The notes beneath the pieces were generated by a model. It worked only from the letters and a program-made list of their open reading frames with translations, did no database searches and was not told the DNA's origin. Below are positions 49,239-57,832 of a DNA stretch of 64,000 nt, one piece after another. This DNA is from Candidatus Hydrogenedentota bacterium (GTDB taxonomy: Bacteria > Hydrogenedentota > Hydrogenedentia > Hydrogenedentales > CAITNO01): contig CAITNO010000034.1 in assembly GCA_903893795.1 (NCBI GenBank), positions 1 to 64,000 of the forward strand, in the 5' to 3' direction. The stretch's first letter is position 1. The number at the start of each line of letters is the position of its first letter. Made by a program: the position numbers and the translations under genes.

Positions 49239-49351
49239 GGGCGAAACGAAAGCACTTTACTGATCATCACAACTGAAGAACTTGAAATGGCCGTGGGGAT
49301 TGTTAACGCGGCTTTGGAAGAGAGGTTCTTGGGCAGTAGCCCAGCCCCGTA

Positions 49352-49400
49352 GGAACGCACCATCCCTCCCCGCGTAGCATAACCCAGGACGGTGCGTTCC
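49352..49400. repeat. Inverted repeat GGAACGCACC/GGTGCGTTCC
   Basis: Perfect 10-bp arms at 49352-49361 and 49391-49400 with a 29-nt loop. It overlaps the next hairpin, so two alternative folds share the central arm. Confidence 0.7.
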
Positions 49401-49427
49401 ATTTTGCGGAGCAAAATTCCACGCACC
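49391..49427. repeat. REP-like hairpin
   Basis: GGTGCGT-TCC-ATTTTGC-GGA-GCAAAAT-TCC-ACGCACC: two paired arms separated by a symmetric TCC/TCC internal loop and a 3-nt apex. It ends directly at the coaE stop. It looks like a dispersed extragenic palindrome and may also end transcription from either side. Confidence 0.7.
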
Positions 49428-50033
49428 CTACGGAAGAGATGGGCCCATCTCCCCCACTATCGCGTCCACCTGACGCTGAAGGCTCTCCAGATCGCCACCG
49501 TTGTCTATCACCCATCTTGCCACGGCACGCTTTGATTCTGGGTCCGACTGCGCCGCAATGCGCCGCTCCGCCTCGGCCCGGTCCATGCCGCGCTGTTCCA
49601 CCAAACGGCGCATCCGCCCCTCCACGGGGCAAATGACCAGGACCAATCCCTGGAACAGGGGATTGACCACACCATTCTCCCCAATAAGCGCTGCCTCAAT
49701 AAGAATGGTTTCGACACCCTTCTCTCCCAATTCCATGCAGCGCCGCCCAATCTCGGCAAAGATGGCGGGATGCGTGATGGCGTTGAGTTGACGGCAGGCC
49801 TCCGGGTCGGAGAATGCTCGGGCCGCAAGCCGGGCATGGTCGATGCGCCCATCCTCCGCGAGAATATCGCCCCCAAAGGCCTGCACGACGGCTTCGAAGG
49901 CCGCCCCCCCCGGCTGAATGACGGCATGCCCCACACGGTCCGCGTCGATGACGGGAATACCGTGGCGCTCGAAGGCACGGGATGCCTCCGACTTGCCGGA
50001 GCCGATGCCGCCGGTGATTCCAAAGATTCTCAT
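49428..50033 (-). CDS. coaE: Dephospho-CoA kinase
   Basis: 201 aa; last step of coenzyme A synthesis. P-loop GITGGIGSGKSEASRAF, DADRVGHAV (Asp for the 3'-hydroxyl), LNAITHPAI and RMRRLVEQRGMDRAEAERRIA are standard. The start overlaps the stop of the GH116-like gene (ATGA), so it is translationally coupled to an unrelated-looking partner. Confidence 0.97.
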   Translation of the reverse strand: MRIFGITGGIGSGKSEASRAFERHGIPVIDADRVGHAVIQPGGAAFEAVVQAFGGDILAEDGRIDHARLAARAFSDPEACRQLNAITHPAIFAEIGRRCMELGEKGVETILIEAALIGENGVVNPLFQGLVLVICPVEGRMRRLVEQRGMDRAEAERRIAAQSDPESKRAVARWVIDNGGDLESLQRQVDAIVGEMGPSLP

Positions 50034-52264
50034 CGCAGCCATCCCCATTTCTTCTTTTTGACTTCGGTCTCACGGACGAAAACGGACAGCGTTCCGGCAA
50101 GCTGCATGGGATAGCGAAAGCGAATCAGCACCTCGCAGCGCCCGGGTTCGGAACGCGGCACGGTGTCGCAGGGAATTGAATCCTCGCTGATCGTGCAGCA
50201 TACCTGCGGATTGGCAAGTCCTTCGGGCACCCGCAGCACGACTTCGCGAACAATCACCGGGCTGTCCAGCGCGAGGTCCGTCTGTGTTTCAAAAGCCGCG
50301 CCTCCCCTGGTCTCCCGGTACCGCATGCGCCCGAAGCAAAGGGGCGTCATGAGGTTCACGAGGGTTTCCGCCCCGTTGACGCCGGGGCGCGGATCAAGGT
50401 ATACGCGTTGTGCCGAAACGGCGTGCAGCATACCGCCGTAGGCCTGGAAAAATTGCCAAAGCAGGCGCGTGTCGAAGGCATCATCCTTGTCGAGTCGCTC
50501 GGCGAGCCGCGCCGCCCAGGCACCGCCGTCCGCCATTTCACCGCCGTAGTGCCGCTCCAAGAAGGCAAGATGCACCAGGGACGCCGTGGACAGCGCATCG
50601 GTCCGGGGTTCTTCGTCGAGCGCGCGCAGGCACCCGACGATTCTCGCGGGCTGCACCACATCGTCCATGCGCAGCGCCGCCGCCTGGCACAACCCCGACA
50701 TGGCCTCGGCCGGGTCCTCGCCGGGACCGCCGTACAGGCCCGATTTCTTGTCCCAGAAGCGGGTCTCGTAATCCACCCACGCGCGGCGGCAGGCCTCGAA
50801 AAACACCGCGGCGGCAGGGTCGTGCATGGCTTCGGCCAGATGCACACAGGCGCGCAGCGCCGCGACCCGCCGGCCCGCCACACCCGCCGATGCCACGGTG
50901 GCGGGGTTGAGCAGCGCCGCGTTCGCATCTCGTAGCACTGCAGGCCAGAATTCCTGCAGGTGGGACAGACTGCCGGTATGGAGAAAATCCCGGTAAACGG
51001 ACAGAGCAAATGCGGCGGTCTCTTCCATGGAGGCGAGATCCCGCACTTCGGCGGCATGGGCCGACAAGGCCGCCGCTTCGTAGCGGGGAAAAAAGAGTAT
51101 CACCGGCAGGCACAAGTCAAAGCGGTCGCAAACCGCGCCGCTGTCCGGTTTCTGCCGCCACTGAAAGGTGCCGTCGGCCGCGAGAACACCGCTGCGGGCA
51201 AAGAACGCCGTGCTTTGCACAAGGCGCCCGCCCAGCCAGGCAGGAACCGACGCGGTGTCGAGCAGCCGTGCATGCCAGTTGCCCACCGCCGAAAACAGAT
51301 AGTCGGCATGGCGCAAACCATGCCGCGCCACGTCGGCAGCACGCTGCCAAAGCATCCCGTAGGCGGGCGCCTCCGCCTTGGAAACGCGGCGGTGCCATGC
51401 GTGGACAAAAACCACATGCCGCTGCTCGCCGGGATTGAGCCAGAAATCGCAGCACAGCGCCCCGTGGCTTGGCGCGCGGCTCTTGCCCGCCTGGGGCAGC
51501 CGTCCTGTCTCGCCGAAATCCTCCCAAAAACGGGCTTCTTCAAGGGCATTGCGCGGGTTCCAAACTGCCGTGCTCAACCCTGCATTCCACGCCCGAACCG
51601 CCAGGCATGCCTCCAGTCCGGGACCGGGCCCGTCGGGCGAATCGCCAAATAGGATTGCATTGCGCAGCGATCCCCGGTCCTGCCCCTCGGCTTCCGTGCC
51701 GAACTCCGGTCTGGGCCTCGGGTTCTCGTCATGTTCAATCAGCGTGGGCAAAATCGTGTGGCGGGGTTCGTCCGAAAGCACGGGCGGCGGCGGCATGTTG
51801 AGCAGGACCGAGCACTTCACCCGCTCCTCCGAGCTGTTTCGCAGTTCTGCCCGCAGAAACACGGCGGGCATGCACGACGCGTCATGGTCGAAGGGAATGA
51901 CCGAGCCGTGCCAGGCCCATCGAAACTCAATGGGAAGTTCCGGTGTGTTCAGCCGAAACGCCACTTTGGGAAAACGGAAAACGTCGCCCACGGACCCGGC
52001 GGAGAGCCCCTTCGGCCCTGTGCCCGAGGCGGAGGGTGGCACACTGGCCGCATCGGCCAGGAGCCGGGTCCAGACCTTGGTGCCGTGCTGAACACGCAGG
52101 GCGGCGAAGGCCCCCGGCATGATTCGCGCGGACGGCCTGGCGGGCTCGCCGGGCAGGCAAAGCTCAGACCAGGTGCCGCCGGGGTGCACCGTAATGTATC
52201 CCGTGTCCACCCCGCCAAGGGGAATGCCGTTTTCCCGGCTGTGTCCTGTCTGGGCCTCTGCCAT
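50030..52264 (-). CDS. GH116/GBA2-like protein (DUF608-type), catalytic part divergent
   Basis: 744 aa, no signal peptide. The N-terminus GIPLGGVDTGYITVHPGG and the beta-sandwich region (FPKVAFRLNTPELPIEFRWAWHGSVIPFD, AELRNSSEERVKCSVLLNMPPP) match the GBA2_N domain of bile-acid/non-lysosomal glucosylceramidases. The helical (alpha/alpha)6-type C-terminal half is present (HTGSLSHLQEFWPAVLRDAN, YETRFWDKKSGLYGG), but I cannot find the usual EGLPDQTYD-like nucleophile segment. Possibly a beta-glycosidase of altered mechanism or inactive. Its stop overlaps coaE. Confidence 0.72.
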   Translation of the reverse strand: MAEAQTGHSRENGIPLGGVDTGYITVHPGGTWSELCLPGEPARPSARIMPGAFAALRVQHGTKVWTRLLADAASVPPSASGTGPKGLSAGSVGDVFRFPKVAFRLNTPELPIEFRWAWHGSVIPFDHDASCMPAVFLRAELRNSSEERVKCSVLLNMPPPPVLSDEPRHTILPTLIEHDENPRPRPEFGTEAEGQDRGSLRNAILFGDSPDGPGPGLEACLAVRAWNAGLSTAVWNPRNALEEARFWEDFGETGRLPQAGKSRAPSHGALCCDFWLNPGEQRHVVFVHAWHRRVSKAEAPAYGMLWQRAADVARHGLRHADYLFSAVGNWHARLLDTASVPAWLGGRLVQSTAFFARSGVLAADGTFQWRQKPDSGAVCDRFDLCLPVILFFPRYEAAALSAHAAEVRDLASMEETAAFALSVYRDFLHTGSLSHLQEFWPAVLRDANAALLNPATVASAGVAGRRVAALRACVHLAEAMHDPAAAVFFEACRRAWVDYETRFWDKKSGLYGGPGEDPAEAMSGLCQAAALRMDDVVQPARIVGCLRALDEEPRTDALSTASLVHLAFLERHYGGEMADGGAWAARLAERLDKDDAFDTRLLWQFFQAYGGMLHAVSAQRVYLDPRPGVNGAETLVNLMTPLCFGRMRYRETRGGAAFETQTDLALDSPVIVREVVLRVPEGLANPQVCCTISEDSIPCDTVPRSEPGRCEVLIRFRYPMQLAGTLSVFVRETEVKKKKWGWLR

Positions 52265-52507
52265 GGCGCTTCCGCACCCCTTCCCTTCCTGTTTCGTCGC
52301 GCCCGCCCGGGCGGCAGGCGGCGTGGTCAGAGTGGATTATCGCAGAGCCGCACGGTGCCTTGCACCTCGGCCTCTCCTGGGCGTCGGCATCATTGCACGC
52401 TGGGCATTATGCGGTATAATATAACGAATGGTAGGAAAGGGCGGCCTAATCCAATGCGGTAAACAATCAGTAAAGTTCTTTAATTCAACCAGAGGGGTAC
52501 TTGTACC
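52265..52507. other. Intergenic region between the GH116-like and metallopeptidase-like genes
   Basis: 243 nt. It carries the promoter described at 52393-52420. Nothing else is recognised. Confidence 0.5.
52393..52420 (+). promoter_or_regulatory. Sigma-70-type promoter of the metallopeptidase-like gene
   Basis: TTGCAC (52393-52398), 16-nt spacer, perfect TATAAT (52415-52420), about 90 nt before the ATG at 52508. Confidence 0.6.
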
Positions 52508-54283
52508 ATGATTTCCAGAGTGGGGATGACAACATTTCTGGCGCTGATTTTTGCATTGATTGGCGGTTCCGCCGCAAGGGCCCAGAACGGTGTGCCCATA
52601 CTGGTCCTTGCCGACGGGCCGAACGGGGTGGAAAAGGCCGACATAGCCAAAACCACCATTGACGGGTCGGAGTGGACGGAAGCGCCGATTGTTGAAAACG
52701 GTCTCACCATCCATGTGCTCTTCAAGGACCCCGCCAATGCGGGGTTTCGTGACGCAAGCCTGGGGACAAACCGCCGCGCCCGGCTGTATGACGCGCTTCG
52801 CTACGTGGCCGACACGCTGAACGCCCCGGGCGAGGTCAACATGGTGGCCGGCCTTTCCGAAACCGACGGGAGCGGTCCCCTGGCCCAGGGAGGCCCCATG
52901 TTTACCTCGTCGGACGGCCTGACAAATGGCACCGTCTTTCAGCGGCTCAGCACGGGCACGATTCCCTTCCCGGGCTATGCCGAGATGTCGCTGACCTTCG
53001 ACTGGGGCTATGACTGGTACACCGGCACCGGCACCCCGCCCTCGGACGCCCTGGACATGTGGTCCGTCGCGGTCCATGAAATCACCCATTCTCTGGGATT
53101 CATCTCATTGATTTCGGCAAACGGTTCCAGCCGTTTTGCGCCTGCAAAAACCTATACGATATTTGACACCATGCTGGCGACGAAACCGTCGCTCAAACAC
53201 CTCCTCGGCGGCACGGCGGCCAATCCCAGCTTTGTGGGAACGGTGGCCGATCTCACCGGAGCTGCCGTGGTGTTCGCCGGGTCGGCCGCCACAGCGGCTT
53301 TCGGCTCCGCGCCCCCCGTCTATTCCACCAACCCCTTCCTGCAGGGAACGAGCCTGCAGCACTGGGCGGAAGACGCCATTCCGGGCGGCGCGGTGATGGA
53401 GCCGCGCTACGGCTACGGTGTCACACGTCGGCAGTACACCGACGTCGACATTGCGGTGCTGCACGACATTGGATGGAAAGACGCGGAGGCGCCCGAACAC
53501 GGTCCCTGTCCCCTTCAGTCTGTAACTCTGCTTGAACCGTCGCAGAGCACCATCGCGGCGGATGCTTCCAACACCGCCACAGTGCATTTCCGCGCCAATA
53601 TCGTTCTGGACAATTCAGATCCCCTTTGTGCCCCCAATGAGGGCGAACTGCGTGTGGAATACTATATCGATAATGTTTCGCGCGGGGTTTCGGGAAATCA
53701 GAGCGGTCATTTCCCCCTTGACTTGACGTTGGGCACGGGCACGCATACTGCGCGCGCCAGCGCATCGCGCACCGACAGCGTCTCCGTCACCGTGGTGACG
53801 GAGAAAACCTTTTCCATCACGGCCGCAGTCATCCCCCCTCCCCATCTCACCGTCACGCCCGGCAATACATCGACCGATTTTGGCAGCGTGAACGCAGGCG
53901 CGGCCAACGACACTTCCTATACTGTGAAGAACACCGGCAATGGCACGCTTAACGGTTCGGCAAGCCTTTCTGGAGACACGCAGTTCCAGTTTGTCGGAGC
54001 CAGCACCTACTCGCTTTCCGCAGGAGCCACCACAACGGTCACCGTGCGGTTTACCCCCGGCAGCAAGGGAAGTTATACGGGCACATTGACCTTTGGCGGC
54101 AATGGCGGCACTTTTGCCGTGGCGCTCACGGGTGTGGGCGCTGAGGCGTCAGGCAAGACCGGCGGCGCGCTCAACTGCGCCGGCAGCAGCGGGGTGCCGG
54201 GCGCGGGAGCGGCCGACCTGCTTGTGGCACTGCTTGTCTCCCTGGCTTTGGCGCTTGCGCGCAGGCAAATGCTGCGCAGGTAG
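52508..54283 (+). CDS. Secreted HExxH metallopeptidase-like protein with Hydin/choice-of-anchor domain and C-terminal anchor
   Basis: 591 aa. Signal peptide ending GSAARA. The N-terminal domain (about 30-330) has HEITHSLGFISL, an HExxHxxGF zinc site, and MEPRYGYGVTRRQYTDVDIAVLHDIGW near its end, as in secreted zinc peptidases that finish domains with a tDiaaL.DiGW motif. A linker or CARDB-like part (about 345-440) is followed by an ASPM-SPD-2-Hydin-type beta domain (DFGSVNAGAANDTSYTVKN, VTVRFTPGSKGSYTGTL). The end has GGALNCAGSSG, a hydrophobic segment and ARRQMLRR, a sorting-like tail. Substrate unknown. Confidence 0.8.
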   Translation: MISRVGMTTFLALIFALIGGSAARAQNGVPILVLADGPNGVEKADIAKTTIDGSEWTEAPIVENGLTIHVLFKDPANAGFRDASLGTNRRARLYDALRYVADTLNAPGEVNMVAGLSETDGSGPLAQGGPMFTSSDGLTNGTVFQRLSTGTIPFPGYAEMSLTFDWGYDWYTGTGTPPSDALDMWSVAVHEITHSLGFISLISANGSSRFAPAKTYTIFDTMLATKPSLKHLLGGTAANPSFVGTVADLTGAAVVFAGSAATAAFGSAPPVYSTNPFLQGTSLQHWAEDAIPGGAVMEPRYGYGVTRRQYTDVDIAVLHDIGWKDAEAPEHGPCPLQSVTLLEPSQSTIAADASNTATVHFRANIVLDNSDPLCAPNEGELRVEYYIDNVSRGVSGNQSGHFPLDLTLGTGTHTARASASRTDSVSVTVVTEKTFSITAAVIPPPHLTVTPGNTSTDFGSVNAGAANDTSYTVKNTGNGTLNGSASLSGDTQFQFVGASTYSLSAGATTTVTVRFTPGSKGSYTGTLTFGGNGGTFAVALTGVGAEASGKTGGALNCAGSSGVPGAGAADLLVALLVSLALALARRQMLRR

Positions 54284-54388
54284 GCACAGTCCGGGAGAAT
54301 TAAAGCGTCTTGGCATCGCCACGACGGTAGTTTTGCGCCACGGCGGCCACGGGCGTATCATAAAGCGGCGCAAGGCTTTGAAACCGTA

Positions 54389-54418
54389 TTGACATAGCCC
54401 CCGACAAAAACAGATAAT
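54389..54418 (+). promoter_or_regulatory. Upstream promoter of the acyl-CoA dehydrogenase
   Basis: Perfect TTGACA (54389-54394), 18-nt spacer, GATAAT (54413-54418). Confidence 0.5.
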
Positions 54419-54432
54419 TCTGCAAAACTCCG

Positions 54433-54461
54433 TTGCGGCGGAACGCACAACATGGTAATAT
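54433..54461 (+). promoter_or_regulatory. Proximal promoter of the acyl-CoA dehydrogenase
   Basis: TTGCGG (54433-54438), 17-nt spacer, TAATAT (54456-54461). The inverted repeat at 54477-54488 would fall just after its transcription start. Confidence 0.45.
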
Positions 54462-54476
54462 GTCCCTGACTAAGTT

Positions 54477-54488
54477 TACCGGTCGGTA
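54477..54488. promoter_or_regulatory. Candidate TetR-type operator TACCG-GT-CGGTA
   Basis: An inverted repeat of 5-bp arms with the ACCGGTCGGT core common to many TetR-family operators, between promoter and start of an acyl-CoA dehydrogenase gene, a usual target of such regulators. No tetR gene is in the window. Confidence 0.5.
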
Positions 54489-54524
54489 GGTATATGAATT
54501 ACAACCCCAAGTGAGGATCGTAAC

Positions 54525-56474
54525 ATGGCTGATGACAAGGCAAAAGATGTTGCAATGCAAATGGCGGAAGATGCCCGCCAGTCCGAATGGGATGCGGTAA
54601 GCTTTACCGCGGAAATGTTCAAGGGCAATTTCCGCTGGGATCTGCTGAACCCCTTCCCGGCCCAGCCGCCCGAGGACAAGAAGATCGGCGACGAGTACCT
54701 TGAAAAGGTCAAGGCGGTGCTTGAAAAACACGTCGATCCCTACAAGATTGACGAGACTGAGATCTATCCTCGCGAGTCGCTCAAGGCGCTGGCGGAGATC
54801 GGCATCTTCGGCATGAAGATCCCGAAGGAATACGGCGGACTGGGCATGTCGGTGACGAACTATGCGCGCGTGCTCGGCCTGGTCGGCAGCTACTGCGCCA
54901 ACACGGTCACCTACCTTTCGGCCCACCAGAGCATCGGCGTGCCCCAGCCGCTCAAGGAATTCGGCACCGAAGAGCAGAAGAAGAAATGGCTTCCCCGCCT
55001 CGCCGCAGGCGAGATTTCGGCCTTCGCGCTGACCGAGCCCGATGTGGGTTCCGACCCGGCGCGCATGGTGAGCACCGCGACCCCGACCGAGGACGGCAAT
55101 TTCTATGTCATCAACGGCGACAAGCTGTGGTGCACCAACGGCTATGACGATCTGACCACGCTGATCGTGGTGCTGGCCAAGACGCCGGACAAGGTGCTGC
55201 CGAACGGCAAGTCCATTCCGCAGATCTCGGCCTTCGTGGTTGAGACCGACACGCCCGGCGTGGAGCGGGTGCGCCGCTGCCGTTTCATGGGCCTGCGCGG
55301 CATCGCCAACGGCGCGCTGACCTTCACGAACGTCAAAGTTCCAAAAGAGAACCTCGTTGGCAAGCCGGGCATGGGCCTGAAGATTGCCCTGTCCACGCTC
55401 AATGTCGGCCGCCTCGGCCTTCCCGCCGCCGGTGTCGGCACGGGCATGGCTTTCATTGAAGACGCCAAGTGGTGGGCGACCTCACGCGTGCAGTGGGGCC
55501 AGTCAGTGGGCAAGCACCAGTCCATCTCCAAGAAGCTTGCCAACTACGCGGCCAGCCTGTTCTCGATGAAGAGCATGGTTTACCTGACCTGCGCCTTCGC
55601 GGACAAGAAGAACGCCGACATCCGCCTCGAGGCGGCTGCGGCGAAATACTACTGCTCCGAGACGCTGTGGAAGATGCTGGACGACTACGTGCAGGTGCGC
55701 GGCGGACGCGGCTACGAGCGCGCCACCTCCCTGTACGAACGTGGCGACCGTCCGGTCAGCCTGGAAATGGCCATGCGCGACATGCGTGTCGGCCGAATCT
55801 TCGAGGGTTCCTCCGAGGTCATGCACCTGATCATGGCCCGCGAAGCGCTCGACACCCATTTCAAACTGGTCATGCCGATCATCATGCCCAAGCCCGGCCA
55901 GAAAGAGGGCAAGATCTCCCTTCTGGTTAAGGCTGCCTCCTTCTACGCGACCTGGCTGCCCAAGGTGTTCATGCCGGTCAGCGCGCCGGATGCCCGCAAG
56001 CTCAACGGCGCAAACCGCGCCCATCTGCACTTCGCCGCCAAGACCTGCAAGCGGCTGGCCCGCAACCTCTTCTTCACCATGGGCAAATACCAGGCGAAGA
56101 TGGAATACGAACAGATCATCCTCGGCAATTTCGTAGACATCGGCACCGACCTGTTTGTGATGGCGGCCACACTTTCGTACGCCGACCAGTTGCTGACCGA
56201 CAACCCTGCGGACACGACGCCGCAGGAACTGGCAGACCTGTTCTGCCGCGAAGCCCGCAAGCGCATCGAGAGCAACTTCAAGGCGGTCAAGAGCAACCAC
56301 AACAAATCCTACAAGAAGGTTGCCAACCTGCTGATGGACGGTAGCCTTGGCTGGCTGGCCAACGGCAGCATGAACCCGATCCCGCCGGCATACCAGGACT
56401 GGGAGAAGAATGACTACGCCCACCCGGCCGGACGCTTTGTGCCGGCGCCGGAGAAGCCCAAAAAGGCCAAATAA
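54525..56474 (+). CDS. Acyl-CoA dehydrogenase, long C-terminally extended type
   Basis: 649 aa FAD enzyme for the first oxidation of fatty acyl-CoA. N-terminal helical domain (LAEIGIFGMKIPKEYGGLGM), the beta-domain FAD motif FALTEPDVGSDPARM and CTNGYDDLTTLI, and C-terminal QVRGGRGYERATSLYERGDR and RIFEGSSEVMHLIMAREALD, whose Glu region holds the catalytic base. A further C-terminal region of about 180 aa gives the architecture of VLCAD/ACAD9-like enzymes. GAGG about 9 nt before the ATG. Monocistronic between two promoters and a strong terminator. Confidence 0.95.
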   Translation: MADDKAKDVAMQMAEDARQSEWDAVSFTAEMFKGNFRWDLLNPFPAQPPEDKKIGDEYLEKVKAVLEKHVDPYKIDETEIYPRESLKALAEIGIFGMKIPKEYGGLGMSVTNYARVLGLVGSYCANTVTYLSAHQSIGVPQPLKEFGTEEQKKKWLPRLAAGEISAFALTEPDVGSDPARMVSTATPTEDGNFYVINGDKLWCTNGYDDLTTLIVVLAKTPDKVLPNGKSIPQISAFVVETDTPGVERVRRCRFMGLRGIANGALTFTNVKVPKENLVGKPGMGLKIALSTLNVGRLGLPAAGVGTGMAFIEDAKWWATSRVQWGQSVGKHQSISKKLANYAASLFSMKSMVYLTCAFADKKNADIRLEAAAAKYYCSETLWKMLDDYVQVRGGRGYERATSLYERGDRPVSLEMAMRDMRVGRIFEGSSEVMHLIMAREALDTHFKLVMPIIMPKPGQKEGKISLLVKAASFYATWLPKVFMPVSAPDARKLNGANRAHLHFAAKTCKRLARNLFFTMGKYQAKMEYEQIILGNFVDIGTDLFVMAATLSYADQLLTDNPADTTPQELADLFCREARKRIESNFKAVKSNHNKSYKKVANLLMDGSLGWLANGSMNPIPPAYQDWEKNDYAHPAGRFVPAPEKPKKAK

Positions 56475-56504
56475 GGGCCGCATAAGAATCCCACGCACAT
56501 AAAG

Positions 56505-56545
56505 CGGCGGGGGGCGTCAAACTGGACGCCCCCCGCCGTTCTTGT
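56505..56545 (+). terminator. Intrinsic terminator of the acyl-CoA dehydrogenase gene
   Basis: A perfect 14-bp GC-rich stem (arms 56505-56518 and 56525-56538, loop AAACTG) followed by TTCTTGTTTT, 31 nt after the stop. Confidence 0.92.
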
Positions 56546-56562
56546 TTTGCGCGAGGATTTGG

Positions 56563-56582
56563 GACAGCCGCCCTCGGCTGTC
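56563..56582. repeat. Hairpin GACAGCCG-CCCT-CGGCTGTC
   Basis: Perfect 8-bp arms with a 4-nt loop in the convergent gap between the acyl-CoA dehydrogenase and Gfo/Idh genes. Looks like a dispersed extragenic palindrome. Confidence 0.6.
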
Positions 56583-56664
56583 GGATTGGGGCATAATAAG
56601 TCTGGATTTCGGCAATGGCGGCTGCCCCACATGCGAGTGCAGCATCGTGCAGACCAATTTCAAA

Positions 56665-56678
56665 TCTCAAATTTGAGA
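56665..56678. repeat. Palindrome TCTCAAATTTGAGA
   Basis: A perfect 14-bp palindrome inside an AT-rich run where ATCTCAAA occurs twice, 25 nt from the end of the Gfo/Idh gene. Possibly part of a dispersed repeat. Confidence 0.5.
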
Positions 56679-56702
56679 TCTCAAACCCCCGTCTTGCCGC
56701 CT

Positions 56703-57800
56703 TCAGACCACGCCCTCGCGCAGGTCCGTCGGCATCGGCTCCGGGCGTTCGCAGGTGCTTTCCAGTGCCACCCGCGCGGCGGCATCCGAGGCGTCGTGAA
56801 ACGCGTGCATCACATCCAGCGCATGATAGGCCAGTGTGCCGTTGGCGCGGTGCGGCCTGTTCCCGCGTATGGCCACGGCCATGTCGGCCAGGCCAAGACC
56901 GCGCGACTGTTCCGCATAGATGTGCGTGAGCGGCACGTCCTGCCAGTCACTGTAACCGGCGCGAAACACACGCACCGGGCCGCCGAAACTGTTCGGGTCG
57001 GGCACGCTCAGCGAGCCCTGCGTGCCGTGGATTTCGATGCAGGGGCAGGTGCCGCGCCACACATCAAAACTCGTCACCATCGTGCCGATGGCGCCGCCGG
57101 CGAAATCCATAATCCCGGCCACATGTGTGGGCACCTCGACAGCGACATGGCTGCCGCGTTTTTTCTCGCTGGTGATAACCCGCTCTGCAAAGGTGACCCG
57201 CGTGCGGCTGCTCACGCCCGCCACCGGTCCCATGAGGGTGATGAGCGCGTGCAGGTAATAGGGGCCCATGTCGAACATGGGTCCGCCGCCCGCCTCGTAG
57301 TAAAACTCAGGGTCGGGATGCCAGGATTCATGGCCGTGGCACTGCATGAAGGCCGTGGCCGAAACCGGTGCGCCGATCCAGCCGTCATCGATCAGTTTGC
57401 GGCAGGTTTGAATGCCTGCGCCCAGCACCGTGTCGGGCGCGCAGCCGATGCGCAGCCCTTTTTCCCCGGCAAGACGCAGCAATTCCAAACCCTGCGCGCG
57501 GGTGAGCGTGAGTGGCTTTTCATTGTAGACATGCTTGCCGGCCTCCAGCACGCGCAATGCGACCTCGTGATGGGCCTTGGGCACGGTGATGTTGAGCGCC
57601 GCTTCAATGGAATTATCGGCCAGCAGTTCATCCACCGTGCAGGCCTTTGGCACGCCATGCTGCTTTGCCTTTGCCCCGGCGCGTTCCATGTCCAGGTCGG
57701 CGCAGGCAGCAATCTCAATCGCGTCAAAGCGTTTTCCCGCGGCGAAGTAAAGGTCCGAAATGTTGCCGCAGCCAATCACGCCAATCTTCATCGCTTTCAT
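56703..57800 (-). CDS. Gfo/Idh/MocA family NAD(P)-dependent oxidoreductase
   Basis: 365 aa. Rossmann entry MKIGVIGCGNISDLYF, then the family's GKHVYNEKPLTLT (the EKP motif with the catalytic Lys) and the C-terminal substrate domain (GGGPMFDMGPYYLHALITLMG with the DxGxH-like DMGPYYLH). Three in-frame ATGs lie at 57809, 57800 and 57791; AAGGA fits 57800 best. Acts on sugars, inositols or their derivatives. Follows the ThuA-like gene by about 30 nt, a pairing common in sugar-catabolic clusters. Confidence 0.92.
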   Translation of the reverse strand: MKAMKIGVIGCGNISDLYFAAGKRFDAIEIAACADLDMERAGAKAKQHGVPKACTVDELLADNSIEAALNITVPKAHHEVALRVLEAGKHVYNEKPLTLTRAQGLELLRLAGEKGLRIGCAPDTVLGAGIQTCRKLIDDGWIGAPVSATAFMQCHGHESWHPDPEFYYEAGGGPMFDMGPYYLHALITLMGPVAGVSSRTRVTFAERVITSEKKRGSHVAVEVPTHVAGIMDFAGGAIGTMVTSFDVWRGTCPCIEIHGTQGSLSVPDPNSFGGPVRVFRAGYSDWQDVPLTHIYAEQSRGLGLADMAVAIRGNRPHRANGTLAYHALDVMHAFHDASDAAARVALESTCERPEPMPTDLREGVV

Positions 57801-57832
57801 CACATCCATCCTTCCCCTGTTCGCGTCGTTGT

